From Tabrizicola thermarum (GTDB lineage: Bacteria > Pseudomonadota > Alphaproteobacteria > Rhodobacterales > Rhodobacteraceae), in NCBI RefSeq assembly GCF_003574395.1, contig NZ_KZ984538.1, positions 237,054 to 301,053 of the forward strand: a stretch of 64,000 nucleotides of DNA, read 5' to 3'. The stretch's first letter is position 1, and every line of letters begins with the position of its first letter. A model generated the notes under the pieces. The model was given only the letters and a program-made list of their open reading frames with translations, was not told the DNA's origin and searched no databases. Both the position numbers and the translations under genes were made by a program. Positions 34,466-45,070 of the stretch are shown here, piece after piece.

Positions 34466-35289
34466 GCCAGCCCTGCGAGGAAGCGGCGGATCAGAGCCAC
34501 CGATTCAGGTTCGTCGAGAAAGGGAATGTGGGCGCGGCCCGGAACTTCGGCAAAGGCCATGTCGGGGCGGCGGGCGCGCATCTTCGCTGCGGCTTCGGGC
34601 GTGAGCAGGTCCGAGTTCGCACCGCGGATCAGGGCAAGCGGCAGACCGGCAAGGGCGTCGAACAGCGGCCAGAGGTCGGCAGGCGGGCCATCGAAGGCGG
34701 CAAGGAACGCGTCGCGCAAGGCGGGGTCGTAGGGCAGGCGCAGGCCCTCGGGGGTCTCGATGACAAGGTGCTGCGCCTCTTCCAGCCAGCGGGACATCGG
34801 GACGCCGTCGAACCCGGGGCTGCGCGACAGGCGCTGGGCATAGTCCTCACGGTTGCGACCGGCAGGGGCGCGGCCGACGTAGTCGCTGATGCGGGCGAGG
34901 CCCATGCGGTCGATCTCTGGCCCGACATCGTTGAGGCAGAGACCGAGGAGCCGGTCGCGCGCTGTGACGCCCAGCAGCATCCCGATCAGCCCGCCGCGCG
35001 AGGTGCCAAGGATCGCGGCCCGGGCCACGCCCAGATGGTCGAGAAGGGCGACGGCATCGCGGGCCTCTTGCGGGACGGTGTAAGTGGCCGCCCCCGTCCA
35101 GTCGCTGGCCCCCCTGCCCCGGTAGTCCATACGGATCAGCCGCACGGGCGGCAGGTGGGGGACGAGATAATCGAAATCGGCCATCGTGCGGGTCAGGCCG
35201 GGCAGGCAGAGAAGCGGCAGCCCCTCGCCTTCATCGCGGTAGGCGATGCGGGCGCCGTCTTCGGCGGTAAAGCGGGTGATCGCGGTCAT
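34462..35289 (-). CDS. Alpha/beta hydrolase
   Basis: A 275-residue hydrolase with a complete catalytic set: nucleophile Ser97 in ILGTSRGGLIGML, oxyanion region LLCLPGLTRTMADFDYLVPHL, a late acid in ALIRGANSDLLTPEAAAKM and His in VPGRAHIPFLDEPES. This resembles the RutD/enol-lactonase side of the family; the substrate is open. First gene of the minus-strand operon (hydrolase, dehydratase, nucleophile-less hydrolase), each joined by ATGA overlaps. Confidence 0.85.
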   Translation of the reverse strand: MTAITRFTAEDGARIAYRDEGEGLPLLCLPGLTRTMADFDYLVPHLPPVRLIRMDYRGRGASDWTGAATYTVPQEARDAVALLDHLGVARAAILGTSRGGLIGMLLGVTARDRLLGLCLNDVGPEIDRMGLARISDYVGRAPAGRNREDYAQRLSRSPGFDGVPMSRWLEEAQHLVIETPEGLRLPYDPALRDAFLAAFDGPPADLWPLFDALAGLPLALIRGANSDLLTPEAAAKMRARRPDMAFAEVPGRAHIPFLDEPESVALIRRFLAGLA

Positions 35290-35416
35290 GGGTGCAGCGT
35301 GGCATGTGGCGCGGGCGGGGAAAAGGGGGGGGCTGCGCCTTTGGTCGCGGGACGGGGCGCTTGTGAGCCGGGGCGGGGCAGACTAAACCCGTCCCCGAAA
35401 CGGGTGAGGCAGGCGC

Positions 35417-37198
35417 ATGTCGGACAGTTCCGCGGTCGAGGATCGGCCAAAGTCGAAACGGGTGGCAGCCCTGCGCGGTCTGGTGCCGTTCCTTTGGCCC
35501 TATCGCGGGCTGGGGCTGCTGGCCTTGCTGGCGCTGATCCTGACGGCCTCGGTCAGCCTGGTCCTGCCTTTGGCGGTGCGGCGGGTGATCGATGGGTTCA
35601 ACGATGCCGATGCCGGACTGCTGGACAAGTATTTTGCCGCTGCGCTGGGGATCGCCGGGCTTCTCGCCCTGGGAACAGGCTTGCGCTACTACCTTGTCAC
35701 CCGGCTGGGCGAGCGGGTGGTGGCCGATATCCGCCGGGCGCTGTTCGACCGCGTGCTGGGCATGTCGCCTGCGTTCTTCGAGCGTATCCTGACGGGCGAG
35801 GTGCTGTCCCGGATCACGACCGACACGACGCTGATCCTGTCGGTGATCGGGTCCTCGGTGTCCGTGGCGCTGCGTAACGTGTTGATCCTGCTGGGCGGGC
35901 TGGTGCTTCTGTTCCTGACCTCGGCCAAGCTGACGGGGCTTGTCCTGCTGATCGTGCCCGCGATCATCGTGCCGATCGTGGTCCTGGGGCGTCGCCTGCG
36001 GGCCCTGTCGCGGGAAAACCAGGACTGGATCGCGGCCTCCTCGGGCTCGGCGTCCGAGGCGCTGACGTCGGTGCAGACGGTGCAAGCCTTTACGCATGAG
36101 GGCGCGACACGGGCGCAGTTTGCCGAGGTGACCGAGAAGAGTTTCGTCTCGGCCAAGGCGCGGATCCGGACGCGGGCGGTGATGACGGTGATCGTGATCT
36201 TCCTCACCTTCGCCGGGATCGTGGGCGTGCTGTGGGTCGGGGCGCGCGACGTGCGGGCCGGAGAGATGTCGGTCGGCGCGCTGATCCAGTTCGTGATCTA
36301 TGCGGTGATGGTGGCCGGCGCAGTGGGCGCGCTGTCGGAAATCTGGGGTGAATTGCAGCGGGCGGCAGGCGCGACCGAGCGGCTGGTGGAGCTGCTGAAC
36401 ACCGAGGATTCGGTGAAGGACCCGGTGCGCCCGGTCCCCCTTCCCCGCCCGGTGCGCGGCGAGATTGCCTTCGAGGAGGTGACCTTCCGCTATCCCGCCC
36501 GGCCCGAGGCCTCGGCCTTGAACGGTGTGTCGCTGCATGTCAGTCCGGGCGAGACGGTGGCCCTGGTCGGCCCTTCGGGCGCGGGCAAGACCACGATCCT
36601 GCAACTGCTGATGCGGTTCTACGACCCGCAATCGGGCCGGATCACGCTGGACGGGATCGCCCTGCCCGACATGGCGCGCAGCGATTTCCGCCAGGCCATC
36701 GCGCTGGTGCCGCAGGATCCGGTGATCTTCGCCACCTCGGCGCGGGAAAACATCCGCTTCGGACGGCTGGATGCCACCGATGCCGAGGTCGAGGCCGCCG
36801 CGAAGGCCGCTGCCGCGCATGATTTCCTGACCGCGCTGCCGCAGGGCTATGACAGCTACCTGGGCGAGCGCGGGGTGATGCTGTCGGGCGGGCAGAAGCA
36901 GCGGGTGGCCATTGCCCGCGCCATCCTGCGCGATGCGCCGATCCTGCTGCTGGACGAGGCAACCTCGGCGCTGGATGCGGAAAGCGAGCGGCTGGTGCAG
37001 GCGGCGGTGGAAAGGCTGGCCGAAGGTCGGACGACGCTGGTCGTGGCGCACCGGCTGGCCACGGTGAAGCGCGCCGACCGGATCGTCGTGTTCGACAAGG
37101 GCCGGATCGTGGCGCAGGGCACGCATGACGCGCTGGTGGCCGAGGGCGGGCTTTACGCGCGGCTGGCGCGGCTGCAATTCACCGAAGGCGCGGTCTGA
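35417..37198 (+). CDS. ABC transporter, fused membrane and ATPase (MsbA/LmrA-like exporter)
   Basis: A 593-residue half-transporter. Six membrane helices cover residues about 30-320; the ATPase holds VGPSGAGKTTILQL (Walker A), VPQDPVIFATSARENI (Q-loop), LSGGQKQRVAIARAI (signature), ILLLDEATSALD (Walker B) and VVAHRLATV (H-loop). It forms a homodimeric exporter, most likely for lipids or drugs. GAGGCAGG precedes the ATG. It is divergent from the hydrolase operon, with no visible partner protein. Confidence 0.93.
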   Translation: MSDSSAVEDRPKSKRVAALRGLVPFLWPYRGLGLLALLALILTASVSLVLPLAVRRVIDGFNDADAGLLDKYFAAALGIAGLLALGTGLRYYLVTRLGERVVADIRRALFDRVLGMSPAFFERILTGEVLSRITTDTTLILSVIGSSVSVALRNVLILLGGLVLLFLTSAKLTGLVLLIVPAIIVPIVVLGRRLRALSRENQDWIAASSGSASEALTSVQTVQAFTHEGATRAQFAEVTEKSFVSAKARIRTRAVMTVIVIFLTFAGIVGVLWVGARDVRAGEMSVGALIQFVIYAVMVAGAVGALSEIWGELQRAAGATERLVELLNTEDSVKDPVRPVPLPRPVRGEIAFEEVTFRYPARPEASALNGVSLHVSPGETVALVGPSGAGKTTILQLLMRFYDPQSGRITLDGIALPDMARSDFRQAIALVPQDPVIFATSARENIRFGRLDATDAEVEAAAKAAAAHDFLTALPQGYDSYLGERGVMLSGGQKQRVAIARAILRDAPILLLDEATSALDAESERLVQAAVERLAEGRTTLVVAHRLATVKRADRIVVFDKGRIVAQGTHDALVAEGGLYARLARLQFTEGAV

Positions 37199-37311
37199 CG
37201 TAGCGTCCCGGGGCGGCGATCGGGGCAATCCCGACTTCACAAACCCGTTTCCCACCCCCATGTTCAGGGAAAGCCTGCGGCAACAGCGGGCAGCGACATG
37301 GGGAGGAACCG

Positions 37312-39204
37312 ATGACCAACTTCGCCACCGCGGCGGATGTGCGCGCAATCGAAGCGGAAATGCCCTGGTCCGAACGGGGGCAGGCCCGGTCGATTCATGA
37401 ATATCTGTCACGGGCGAAGGCGGCACATGGCGCCCGGCCTGCGGTGAGCTATCAGCTGCTGTCCGGGCCCGAGACGAAGAAGGTCACGCTGACCTGGGCC
37501 GAGCTGCACGCTCAGGTCACGCAGGCGGCAAACCTGTTCCGCAGTCTTGGTGTCGGCGAAAGGGACGTGGTCGCCTTCGTCCTGCCGAACGCGATGGAGA
37601 CTGTCGTCACGCTGCTGGGCGGGATGGTTGCCGGGATCGTCAACCCGATCAACCCGCTGCTGGAGCCGGAAAAGATCAGCGCCATCCTTCGCGAGACCAA
37701 TGCCAAGGTCGTGGTCACGCTGAAGGCCTTCCCGAAGACCGATCTGCCGCAGAAGGTGTCCGAGGCGGTGCAGTTCGCACCGAACGTCAAGACGGTGCTG
37801 GAGGTTGACCTTGTGCCCTATCTGTCGGGCCTGAAGAAGGTCATCGTGCCGTGGATCCGGCCGAAGAACCCGCCCCGCCACACCGCGAACGTCAAGGATT
37901 TCCGGGTGGAAATGTCGAGGATGCCGTCCGACAGGCTGACATTTGCCGACCGCACCGAGGACCATGTCGCCGCCTATTTCCACACCGGCGGCACGACCGG
38001 CATGCCCAAGGTCGCGCAGCACAAGGCCAGCGGCATGATCTACAACGGCTGGCTGGGCTCCACGCTTCTGTTCAAGCCGACCGATGTGGTGATCTGCCCC
38101 CTGCCGCTGTTCCACGTCTTTGCCTGCTATCCGATCCTGATGTCGATGATCGGCTCGGGCGCGCATGTGGTCTTCCCCACCCCGCAGGGCTATCGCGGCG
38201 AAGGGGTGTTCGACAACTTCTGGAAGCTGATCGAACGCTACAAGGTGACCTACATGGTTACCGTGCCGACGGCGCTGGCCGCGTTGATGCAGCGCCCGGT
38301 CAATGCCGACATCTCCAGCCTGAAGAACGCCTTCTCCGGCTCGTCCCCGCTTCCGGTCGAGTTGTACAACCGCTTCAGGAAGGAAACCGGGATCGAGATC
38401 GTCGAGGGCTACGGGCTGACCGAAGCCACCTGCCTTGTGTCGATCAACCCGCCCGACGGGATCAAGAAGATCGGTTCGGTCGGCCTGCCCTTCCCTTATA
38501 CCCAGGTCCGTATCCTGACCAGCCAAGGCGCCATCGGGTTCCGTGAATGTGCGGTGGACGAGGTGGGCGAGATCTGCATCTCAAACCCTGGGGTCTATGA
38601 GGGATCGACCTATACCGAGCCGGACAAGAACAAGGAGCTGTTCGCCGACGGGCGGTTCCTGCGCACTGGCGACCTTGGCCGGATCGACGCGGACGGCTAT
38701 CTGTTCATCACCGGGCGCGCGAAGGATCTCATCATCCGCGGTGGCCACAACATAGACCCGGCGATCATCGAAGAGGCCCTGATGGGGCACGAGGCGGTGG
38801 GCTTTGTCGGCGCCATCGGCCAGCCCGACGCCCATGCGGGAGAGCTGCCTTGCGCCTATGTGGAACTGGTCAAGGGGTCCTCGGCCACGGTGGAGGAACT
38901 GATGGCCTATGCCGCCAAGCATATCCATGAACGCGCCGCCCTTCCCAAGTACATGGAAATCCTGCCGGAACTGCCCAAGACCGCAGTCGGCAAGGTCTTC
39001 AAGCCCGACCTGCGGCGGCTGGCGATCACCCGCATCTTCAACGCGGCGCTGGCCGAGGCGGGAGTGTCGGCCCAGGTAACGGCGGTGATCGAGGACAAGA
39101 AACGCGGTCTGGTCGCACAGTTGTCCAAGTCCGGCCCGGTCGAGGATGTCGCGGTCCAGAGGGTTCTGGGGCAGTTCTCGAACCCCTGGGAATGGGCTGC
39201 CTGA
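37312..39204 (+). CDS. Acyl-CoA synthetase (AMP-forming)
   Basis: A 630-residue adenylate-forming enzyme activating carboxylic acids to acyl-CoA. The P-loop is YFHTGGTTGMPKVAQHKASGM, motif A5 is VEGYGLTEATCLVS, and FLRTGDLGRIDADGYLFITGRAKDLIIRGGHNIDP leads into the mobile C-terminal domain; the acetylation-type Lys lies in PKTAVGKVFKPDL. Long N-terminal and C-terminal extensions make it longer than acetyl-CoA ligase-like members (about 550), typical of a Rhodobacterales fatty-acid/aromatic acyl-CoA synthetase group. GGGGAGGAACC precedes the ATG. Confidence 0.9.
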   Translation: MTNFATAADVRAIEAEMPWSERGQARSIHEYLSRAKAAHGARPAVSYQLLSGPETKKVTLTWAELHAQVTQAANLFRSLGVGERDVVAFVLPNAMETVVTLLGGMVAGIVNPINPLLEPEKISAILRETNAKVVVTLKAFPKTDLPQKVSEAVQFAPNVKTVLEVDLVPYLSGLKKVIVPWIRPKNPPRHTANVKDFRVEMSRMPSDRLTFADRTEDHVAAYFHTGGTTGMPKVAQHKASGMIYNGWLGSTLLFKPTDVVICPLPLFHVFACYPILMSMIGSGAHVVFPTPQGYRGEGVFDNFWKLIERYKVTYMVTVPTALAALMQRPVNADISSLKNAFSGSSPLPVELYNRFRKETGIEIVEGYGLTEATCLVSINPPDGIKKIGSVGLPFPYTQVRILTSQGAIGFRECAVDEVGEICISNPGVYEGSTYTEPDKNKELFADGRFLRTGDLGRIDADGYLFITGRAKDLIIRGGHNIDPAIIEEALMGHEAVGFVGAIGQPDAHAGELPCAYVELVKGSSATVEELMAYAAKHIHERAALPKYMEILPELPKTAVGKVFKPDLRRLAITRIFNAALAEAGVSAQVTAVIEDKKRGLVAQLSKSGPVEDVAVQRVLGQFSNPWEWAA

Positions 39205-39324
39205 GGGCGACCCACCGGAGGCAATCGGGACAGGAGCGTCTTGCCGAGGACTGAAAGTTTCATTTGCCTGAATCACACCGTGGCGCGAAAAAGCGAAGAG
39301 ACATTCGGTCACGGGATAGGAAGA

Positions 39325-39852
39325 ATGAGCTTTCGCATGGGGCTGGCCGCTGCCTTGGTCGCGGCCTGGGTGGCGGGTCAGGCGACCGCGCAAGAGTCCG
39401 AGGTGCTGTTTTCGCACAAGCACTGGCAGGTTTCGATCGTCGGCTGGGACGACGGGACAGTCGGCTGTGTGGCCGAGGTCAAGGCGCCGGGCGAAAGTTT
39501 CTCGATATGGACCTTCCAGGATGGCGCGGTGCAGCTTCAGTTCTATTCCACAGCCTGGGAGTTCGGCGAAGGACAGACCGCCGATCTTGGCGTGCAGATC
39601 GACCGCCGTGCGCCCTGGAGCCTGACAGGGGCCGAGTTGTACAAGAATTCGGTGCTGTTCTACCTGCCCGACAGCAAGGCCGGGGTGAATTTCATCACCG
39701 AAGTCGCCCGCGGCAACCGGCTGTACCTGCGGGACGACGATGGGTCGGATGTGCAGAACTACTCGCTGGCCGGGTCCAGCGCCTCGATCTCGGCCCTGGT
39801 CGACTGCGGCGAGGTCATCACCAAGAAGACGCCGGGCAATCCGTTCAACTAA
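39325..39852 (+). CDS. Hypothetical secreted protein
   Basis: A 175-residue protein with a signal peptide ([23 protein letters not shown], cleavage after AQ). The mature part is beta-rich ([35 protein letters not shown]) with two cysteines, an invasion-associated-locus-B-like look but no firm match. AGGAAG precedes the ATG at 39325; the frame extends upstream without support. Convergent with dtd; the stop codons overlap by 4 nt. Confidence 0.6.
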   Translation: MSFRMGLAAALVAAWVAGQATAQESEVLFSHKHWQVSIVGWDDGTVGCVAEVKAPGESFSIWTFQDGAVQLQFYSTAWEFGEGQTADLGVQIDRRAPWSLTGAELYKNSVLFYLPDSKAGVNFITEVARGNRLYLRDDDGSDVQNYSLAGSSASISALVDCGEVITKKTPGNPFN

Positions 39853-40292
39853 AGCGCGTCGGTGTCCATCCAGATGGTCACCGGCCCGTCGTTCACCAGG
39901 CTGACCGCCATGTCGGCGCCGAACCGGCCAGTGGCGACCGGAACCCCTTGATTTTCCAGCGCACGGGCGAAGTGGAGGTAAAGCCGCTCGCCCTCGCCCG
40001 GGGGCGCGGCGGTGGAGAATCCCGGGCGATTGCCGCGCAGGTCGGCGGCCAGGGTGAACTGGCTGACCACCAGAACACTGCCGCCGATGTCGCGGATCGA
40101 CAGGTTCATCTTCCCCTGATCGTCCTTGAAGACCCGCAGCTTGGCGACCTTGGCGGCCAGCTTCTCGGCCTGGATTTCCGAGTCCCCGCCCATCGCGCAG
40201 ACGAGGATCAGGAAGCCCTTGCCGGTCTCTCCCACCAGCTCGCCGTCAACGTGGACGGCGGCGCGGGTGACGCGTTGAAGGACAGCCCTCAC
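39849..40292 (-). CDS. dtd: D-aminoacyl-tRNA deacylase
   Basis: A 147-residue proofreading enzyme that removes D-amino acids (and Gly from tRNA-Ala) from tRNA. Both active-site motifs are present: [10 protein letters not shown] and [11 protein letters not shown] (the cross-subunit Gly-cisPro pair). The start is GTG at 40292 inside a GTGA overlap with the kinase stop, so translation is coupled. Normal length. Confidence 0.95.
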   Translation of the reverse strand: MRAVLQRVTRAAVHVDGELVGETGKGFLILVCAMGGDSEIQAEKLAAKVAKLRVFKDDQGKMNLSIRDIGGSVLVVSQFTLAADLRGNRPGFSTAAPPGEGERLYLHFARALENQGVPVATGRFGADMAVSLVNDGPVTIWMDTDAL

Positions 40293-41212
40293 AGCTCGCT
40301 CGCCCAGGGCGGATTGGCCCCGGCGCGGGAGACCGTGACTGCGGCGGCGCGGGTGCCAAGGGTGAGGGCGGCGGTAAGGGCAGCGTCGTCAAGGCTGGCA
40401 ACGGCGGCCTTGGTCAACGCCCCGGCCCGGTGCAGCGCGGCCAGAACGCCCGCGTTGAAAGTATCGCCCGCCCCGACCGTATCGACGACTGCAACCTTCT
40501 GAGCAGCCACGAAAATATCCTGACGTGCCGTCACCGCCCGCGCCCCGTTCGCGCCTTCGGTGATGAAGACGACCTTCGGCCCCCTGGCCAGGATGCCGCG
40601 CGCAAGCGTCGTCAGATCGCCATGCCCTTCCAGCCAGTGCAGGTCCTCGTCCGACAGCTTGACGATATCGGCGCGCGCGATCATCCGGTCGATCCGCGCG
40701 CGGTACTCGGCCTCTTTCCCGGCGATGAACCCGGGGCGGATGTTGGGGTCGATCATCGTCACGCGGGCGGCGCTTTCGCGGGCTTGCAGCGTCTCATAGG
40801 TCGAGGCGGCGGGGTCGTTGACCAGACTGATCCCGCCGAAGAAGAGGGTGTCGACATCGGCGGGCAGGGTCGGAAGATCGGCTTCGGAGAGCATCCGCCC
40901 CGCCGTGGCCTCGTCATAGAAGGCATAGGTTGCCTGGCCGTTCACCAGCTTGACGAAGGCCACCGTCGTCGGCCGGTCGGACCGCGCCAGATAGCGGGTA
41001 TCTACCCTGGACGCGATCAGGGTATCGGCGAGAATTTCGCCCAGCATGTCATTGGAAACGCCCGAGAAAAATGCCGACGGCGCGCCGAGCCGACCCAGGG
41101 CGATTGCCGTGTTGAACACCGCTCCGCCGGCATAGGGGGCAAAGCAGGCCTCTCCTTCCGTCGAGGTCCTGGGCAGCATGTCGATCAGCGCTTCGCCGCA
41201 GCTGAGAATCAT
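40289..41212 (-). CDS. PfkB-family carbohydrate kinase (fructokinase-like)
   Basis: A 307-residue ribokinase-family enzyme. The N-terminal [14 protein letters not shown] with [18 protein letters not shown] binds sugar; [19 protein letters not shown] holds the anion hole and catalytic Asp. CGEALIDM and GGAVFNTA patterns are those of fructokinases. GTGA-coupled to dtd, an odd pairing seen without functional reason. The sugar is inferred, not shown. Confidence 0.85.
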   Translation of the reverse strand: MILSCGEALIDMLPRTSTEGEACFAPYAGGAVFNTAIALGRLGAPSAFFSGVSNDMLGEILADTLIASRVDTRYLARSDRPTTVAFVKLVNGQATYAFYDEATAGRMLSEADLPTLPADVDTLFFGGISLVNDPAASTYETLQARESAARVTMIDPNIRPGFIAGKEAEYRARIDRMIARADIVKLSDEDLHWLEGHGDLTTLARGILARGPKVVFITEGANGARAVTARQDIFVAAQKVAVVDTVGAGDTFNAGVLAALHRAGALTKAAVASLDDAALTAALTLGTRAAAVTVSRAGANPPWASEL

Positions 41213-41273
41213 CTTTGTCCCCTTCCGTTTCTGCGGGCAAGTCTAGCGGGTTTCTCCCTGTTAGCGCAAACAG

Positions 41274-42239
41274 TCAGGCAGTGAAGAACGGACGCAGGTT
41301 GTCCCGGACCCGGTCAAGCGGACTGGCCCCGCTGGCGTCGGGAAGGAAGGGCTGGCCGGTGATCCTCTCGAAGGCGTCGATATAGACCTGGGCGGTTTTC
41401 TCGATCATGTCGATGGGGATTTCCGGGATCGCGTCCCGGTAGGGATCGCAGCGCGCGACGACCCAGGAGCGGATCACGTCCTTGTCGAAACTGGGCGGCC
41501 GGGTACCGTTTTCCAGTGCGGCCTCATAACCTTCCGCGATCCAGTAGCGGCTGGAATCGGGGGTATGGATTTCGTCGGCGAGCAGGATGTTTCCCTCTGA
41601 GTCCGTGCCGAACTCGTATTTGGTGTCTACAAGGATAAGTCCTTGCTTCTGCGCCATTTCCTGGCCGCGGGCGAAAAGGGCCAGGGACTTCTGGCTGACC
41701 TCGTCCCACTGGGCCCTGGTCAAGAGGCCGGTCGACAGGATGTCGTCGGCCGTCAGAGGCTCGTCATGGCCGCCGTCGAAGGCTTTCGAGGTGGGGGTGA
41801 TGATGGCCTCCGGCAGGGCCTGATTGTCGCGCAGGCCCTCCGGCAGGGTGTGGCCGTACATCACCCGCGCGCCGGCCTTGTACTGGGTCAGGATCGAGGT
41901 CGAGGTGGTCCCGGCAAGGTAGCCCCGCACGACGATCTCGACCGGCAGGATGGTGACGCGCCTGGCATGGACCACGTTCGGATCGGGGTAGGAAAGGACG
42001 TGGTTTGCGGCGATGTCGGCGGTGTGGTCGAACCAGTAGCGGGCGAGTTGGGTCAGGACCTGGCCCTTCCAGGGGATCACCGCAAGTATCTGATCGAAGG
42101 CGGAAATCCGGTCGGATGAGATCAGGAGGCGCGTGCCGTCGGGCAGATCATAGCAGTCGCGGACCTTGCCGAAATAGGGATTGGGAAGTTCGGCAATCCG
42201 CGCCTGCGGCAGGGTGCGGGAAAGGTCGATCTGGCGCAT
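41274..42239 (-). CDS. purC: Phosphoribosylaminoimidazole-succinocarboxamide synthase
   Basis: A 321-residue SAICAR synthetase of purine biosynthesis: ATP-dependent joining of CAIR and aspartate. [60 protein letters not shown] and [13 protein letters not shown] are the family motifs. It belongs to the longer, ADE1-like form rather than the 240-residue E. coli type. ATG at 42239 ([12 protein letters not shown]); the frame open to 42332 is not needed. Confidence 0.95.
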   Translation of the reverse strand: MRQIDLSRTLPQARIAELPNPYFGKVRDCYDLPDGTRLLISSDRISAFDQILAVIPWKGQVLTQLARYWFDHTADIAANHVLSYPDPNVVHARRVTILPVEIVVRGYLAGTTSTSILTQYKAGARVMYGHTLPEGLRDNQALPEAIITPTSKAFDGGHDEPLTADDILSTGLLTRAQWDEVSQKSLALFARGQEMAQKQGLILVDTKYEFGTDSEGNILLADEIHTPDSSRYWIAEGYEAALENGTRPPSFDKDVIRSWVVARCDPYRDAIPEIPIDMIEKTAQVYIDAFERITGQPFLPDASGASPLDRVRDNLRPFFTA

Positions 42240-42288
42240 GGCAGGCCCCCGTTGCGGTGCCTGCTTCTTCGGGGTTTTGCCTGTCGAG

Positions 42289-42597
42289 TCAAGGCTGCTT
42301 CGGGCAGTCGAGGCTTCCCCGCATCTCGCCACTGTCGCCCTGCAGGGTGCTTTCGCGCAGCTTGCAGCCGGTCACACGGGGGATGAGTTCGATCATCGTG
42401 GCGCGGATCTGCTGATGCTCCCCGCGCCGGGCATAGCCAAGGCGGATGACCTCTACCCGTTCGCCCTTCTGAAAGACCGTGTAGTCCCGCCCACCGAGAT
42501 GAACGTCGGTGCGCGTCGCGCCAAGGAACTCGGGGGCCGGAGAGGCTCCGCAGGCAGTCAGAAAGGCGATCGGGATCAGGAGGATGAGGTGTTTCAT
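42289..42597 (-). CDS. Hypothetical lipoprotein
   Basis: A 102-residue lipoprotein: signal [16 protein letters not shown] with lipobox LTAC, then [60 protein letters not shown] and a second cysteine pair. No known family. It sits between the DAB operon and purC on the same strand; the purC ATG follows 49 nt after the stop. Ribosome site CAAGGATGG-like only. Confidence 0.65.
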   Translation of the reverse strand: MKHLILLIPIAFLTACGASPAPEFLGATRTDVHLGGRDYTVFQKGERVEVIRLGYARRGEHQQIRATMIELIPRVTGCKLRESTLQGDSGEMRGSLDCPKQP

Positions 42598-42660
42598 GAC
42601 CTCAAGGATGGCAGAGGTTGGTTAACGGGGGGTTAAGCGTCTGGCATTGGTCGGACAGGC

Positions 42661-45054
42661 TCATGCGGCCTTGCGGGTGGCTTTGCCCATGTCCTCCCAC
42701 GTCAGGCCGGGGCGGTAGCGGGCGGCGATCTGGCCTCCCTTCAGCGCGAAAAGGTGCAGCCAGCCGTTGTCGAACAGCGCCCGGACCGAGGGGTGCTTTT
42801 CCAGCACTGCCGCGATGGCCTCGGCCGGGGCCTCGACCAGCACCGACAGGCGCAGGGGATCGTGCGCGGCGTGTTCGCCGTCGTTGATCGTCTGCAGCGG
42901 CAGGCCCGCGCGCAGCAGACCGCCGTTGCCCTCGACCACGCCGATGCCGCCCACGACGTTGTGGATCAGCTTGTTGCCGCCGCCGAAGACCTGCGGCGCC
43001 ACGGTCGAGCCATAGTATTGCAGGCTGATCCACGAGGCCACCACCACCGGTGCAGTGAGGATGAGTTCCAGCGTGGCAAAGCCCTGGTCCTTCTGCCAGT
43101 CGTAGTCGTGCAGGAAGGCCCGGCCCTTCAGGTCGCGCCCCGCGGTCGCCCTGCGCGGTGCGGCGATGAAGGCCGCGCAGCCCGCCAGACCCCATTCGGG
43201 CCGCACCTCTGCCCAGTCGGTGGCGCGGCGGATGAGGTCGGCAGGGCTGGCCCCCGGCAGGCGCGGCGCGCGTTCGGCCCGGGCGGTGCGGGCGGCGGCG
43301 GCAAGCCAGGTGCGGGCCTGCGCGAGGTCCTTTGCATGGTCGGGCTCGGGGGTGTCGGGGTAGAGCGTGATCTCGTCCGTCACCGTGTCGTGCAGGCCTG
43401 CGACGAACAGCGTGTCCACCGGCAGGGCGATGCCCTCGGCCGGAAGGCCCGCGCGCGTCTCGGCATCGTTCAGCAGCAGGGCCAGCAGCCGCGCCGAGAC
43501 CTCGCCCGTCTGCCCGCAGCAGGCGCCGCAGTGATAGGCGCTTTCGTGCGGGTTGTTCGTCACCTGCGCGCCGTGGCCGATCAGCAGCACCAGCCGCGCA
43601 TGGCCCTCCGTCATGCTCATCGCGCGCAGGACCGCCGCCGCCGTCTGGACCTTCTGCGCCGCCGTCAGGCCGCCCTCGATGCGCGGGGCGGGTTCGGGGG
43701 CAAGGCCCTTCGCCCCCAGCCCCAAGGCGTCCTTGACCAGCTTGCCGCCATAGAGCGGACCTGCGGCCTCGACGAAGGCGAAGGAGGACACCGCCGCCTG
43801 CCGGAACCTTCCCCAGGCACGCCGCGCGCGGGCGGCGATGCGGAGGTCGGCCTCGACCGCGGGCGAGAGGTCGGGCGCAGAGGTCAGCGCGGGGTTCAGC
43901 AGCGCCGGCAGATGCGCCTCGGCCGTGTCACTGCCAGGGGCGCGGTGGGCCAGCGGCAGGCCGAAGAAGCCGGCAAAGCCCATTGTCTCGATCCGGCCGT
44001 CCTGCGCCTCGAGTGCGCGGCGGAACACCTCGGACCGCACGTCGATGCAGAAGGTGGCTTGCAGCACGGGCCGAGCCTTCGCCTCGGCGGGGCCGGTCAG
44101 GAGGGCGTCGAGGCCGCGCTGATGCGCGCGCTCGGCGGCCTCTTGCAGGATGGCGTCCAGCACCTGATCAGGCGTGGGGGCCAGCGGCGCGGTATGGGCG
44201 GCCACCACCGCCTGCCAGTCGCCCGCCGCCGTCGGGGCATGGGCCAGAAGCGCCTCTTCCCAGACCAGCCGGATCGCCAGCAGGTCGGTCAGCGTGGTGT
44301 CGCTGCCGCCCGTCAGTTCGGCCTGCCACAGGATCCAGCGCGCATGCATCGCCCAGCCGCCAATGTCCACCAGAAGCCGGTGGAAGGCGGTCTCGGCGGC
44401 CTCGGGACCGATCCCCAGCCGCTCCGCCGCGCGCAGGACGGCGCGTTCGGGGGTGTCGGGGGCCTCGGCCACATGGGCGCAGAAGCCCCTAAGCCCGGCG
44501 ATCTCGGGCGTCAGGTCGTGGCTTGCCCAGTCGCGCCAGGCGGCAAAGGCGCCCTGCCCCGGCCGCGGCGTCCACAGCGCCTGGCCGCGGTCGAAATGCC
44601 CCGCCGCCCAGAGGCCGAAGCTGCGCGCGATGACGGCAGGCCAGTCGGTGCCGGTGGCGTTGGCGGCAAGCTCGGCCAGCGTCGGCAGCGCCTGCGGGGC
44701 GGGCGCGGGGGCGTGCATCCGGGCCTTGAATTCGGCCAGGTCGCGGGGCTTGAGCGGCGAGGGCGACGCGATCAGCGCCGCGGCAAGGTCATCGTCGGTG
44801 ATCGTGCCGGCCCTGACCCTGGCCACCAGCTCGGCCCGGGGCGCGGTCAGCGCCGCCCCCGCCACGCGGGACAGCCGGGCCGAGGCCATGGCCAGATCCT
44901 CGCCCGTCTGGCCGAGGAAGGGGTTGACCGCCACGGTCGCATCCAGCGGGAAGGCGGGGGGGACGGCGCGGGCGGCGGCTTCGGCCGCGGCGAGCAGCCT
45001 GGACACCATGGTGGGCGCGACCTGTGCGTGCTTGAGGAACATCATCGTCTCCAT
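42661..45054 (-). CDS. dabA: Inorganic carbon transport subunit DabA (DUF2309)
   Basis: The 797-residue cytosolic, carbonic-anhydrase-like subunit of the DAB bicarbonate/CO2 accumulation complex. Zinc-site residues of the family are visible: Cys and Asp in [17 protein letters not shown], and His plus Cys in [43 protein letters not shown] and [15 protein letters not shown] are further conserved blocks. Established DabA needs DabB, encoded 16 nt upstream. The first ATG (45054) lacks a ribosome site; GGAG inside it favours ATGs at 45045 or 45042. Confidence 0.93.
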   Translation of the reverse strand: METMMFLKHAQVAPTMVSRLLAAAEAAARAVPPAFPLDATVAVNPFLGQTGEDLAMASARLSRVAGAALTAPRAELVARVRAGTITDDDLAAALIASPSPLKPRDLAEFKARMHAPAPAPQALPTLAELAANATGTDWPAVIARSFGLWAAGHFDRGQALWTPRPGQGAFAAWRDWASHDLTPEIAGLRGFCAHVAEAPDTPERAVLRAAERLGIGPEAAETAFHRLLVDIGGWAMHARWILWQAELTGGSDTTLTDLLAIRLVWEEALLAHAPTAAGDWQAVVAAHTAPLAPTPDQVLDAILQEAAERAHQRGLDALLTGPAEAKARPVLQATFCIDVRSEVFRRALEAQDGRIETMGFAGFFGLPLAHRAPGSDTAEAHLPALLNPALTSAPDLSPAVEADLRIAARARRAWGRFRQAAVSSFAFVEAAGPLYGGKLVKDALGLGAKGLAPEPAPRIEGGLTAAQKVQTAAAVLRAMSMTEGHARLVLLIGHGAQVTNNPHESAYHCGACCGQTGEVSARLLALLLNDAETRAGLPAEGIALPVDTLFVAGLHDTVTDEITLYPDTPEPDHAKDLAQARTWLAAAARTARAERAPRLPGASPADLIRRATDWAEVRPEWGLAGCAAFIAAPRRATAGRDLKGRAFLHDYDWQKDQGFATLELILTAPVVVASWISLQYYGSTVAPQVFGGGNKLIHNVVGGIGVVEGNGGLLRAGLPLQTINDGEHAAHDPLRLSVLVEAPAEAIAAVLEKHPSVRALFDNGWLHLFALKGGQIAARYRPGLTWEDMGKATRKAA

Positions 45055-45070
45055 GTCAGGGCGTTGCGGG

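Noticed and set aside
35231..37426. 731-codon open frame on the minus strand
   Set aside because: Antisense of the ABC exporter; His/Gln-rich low-complexity translation.
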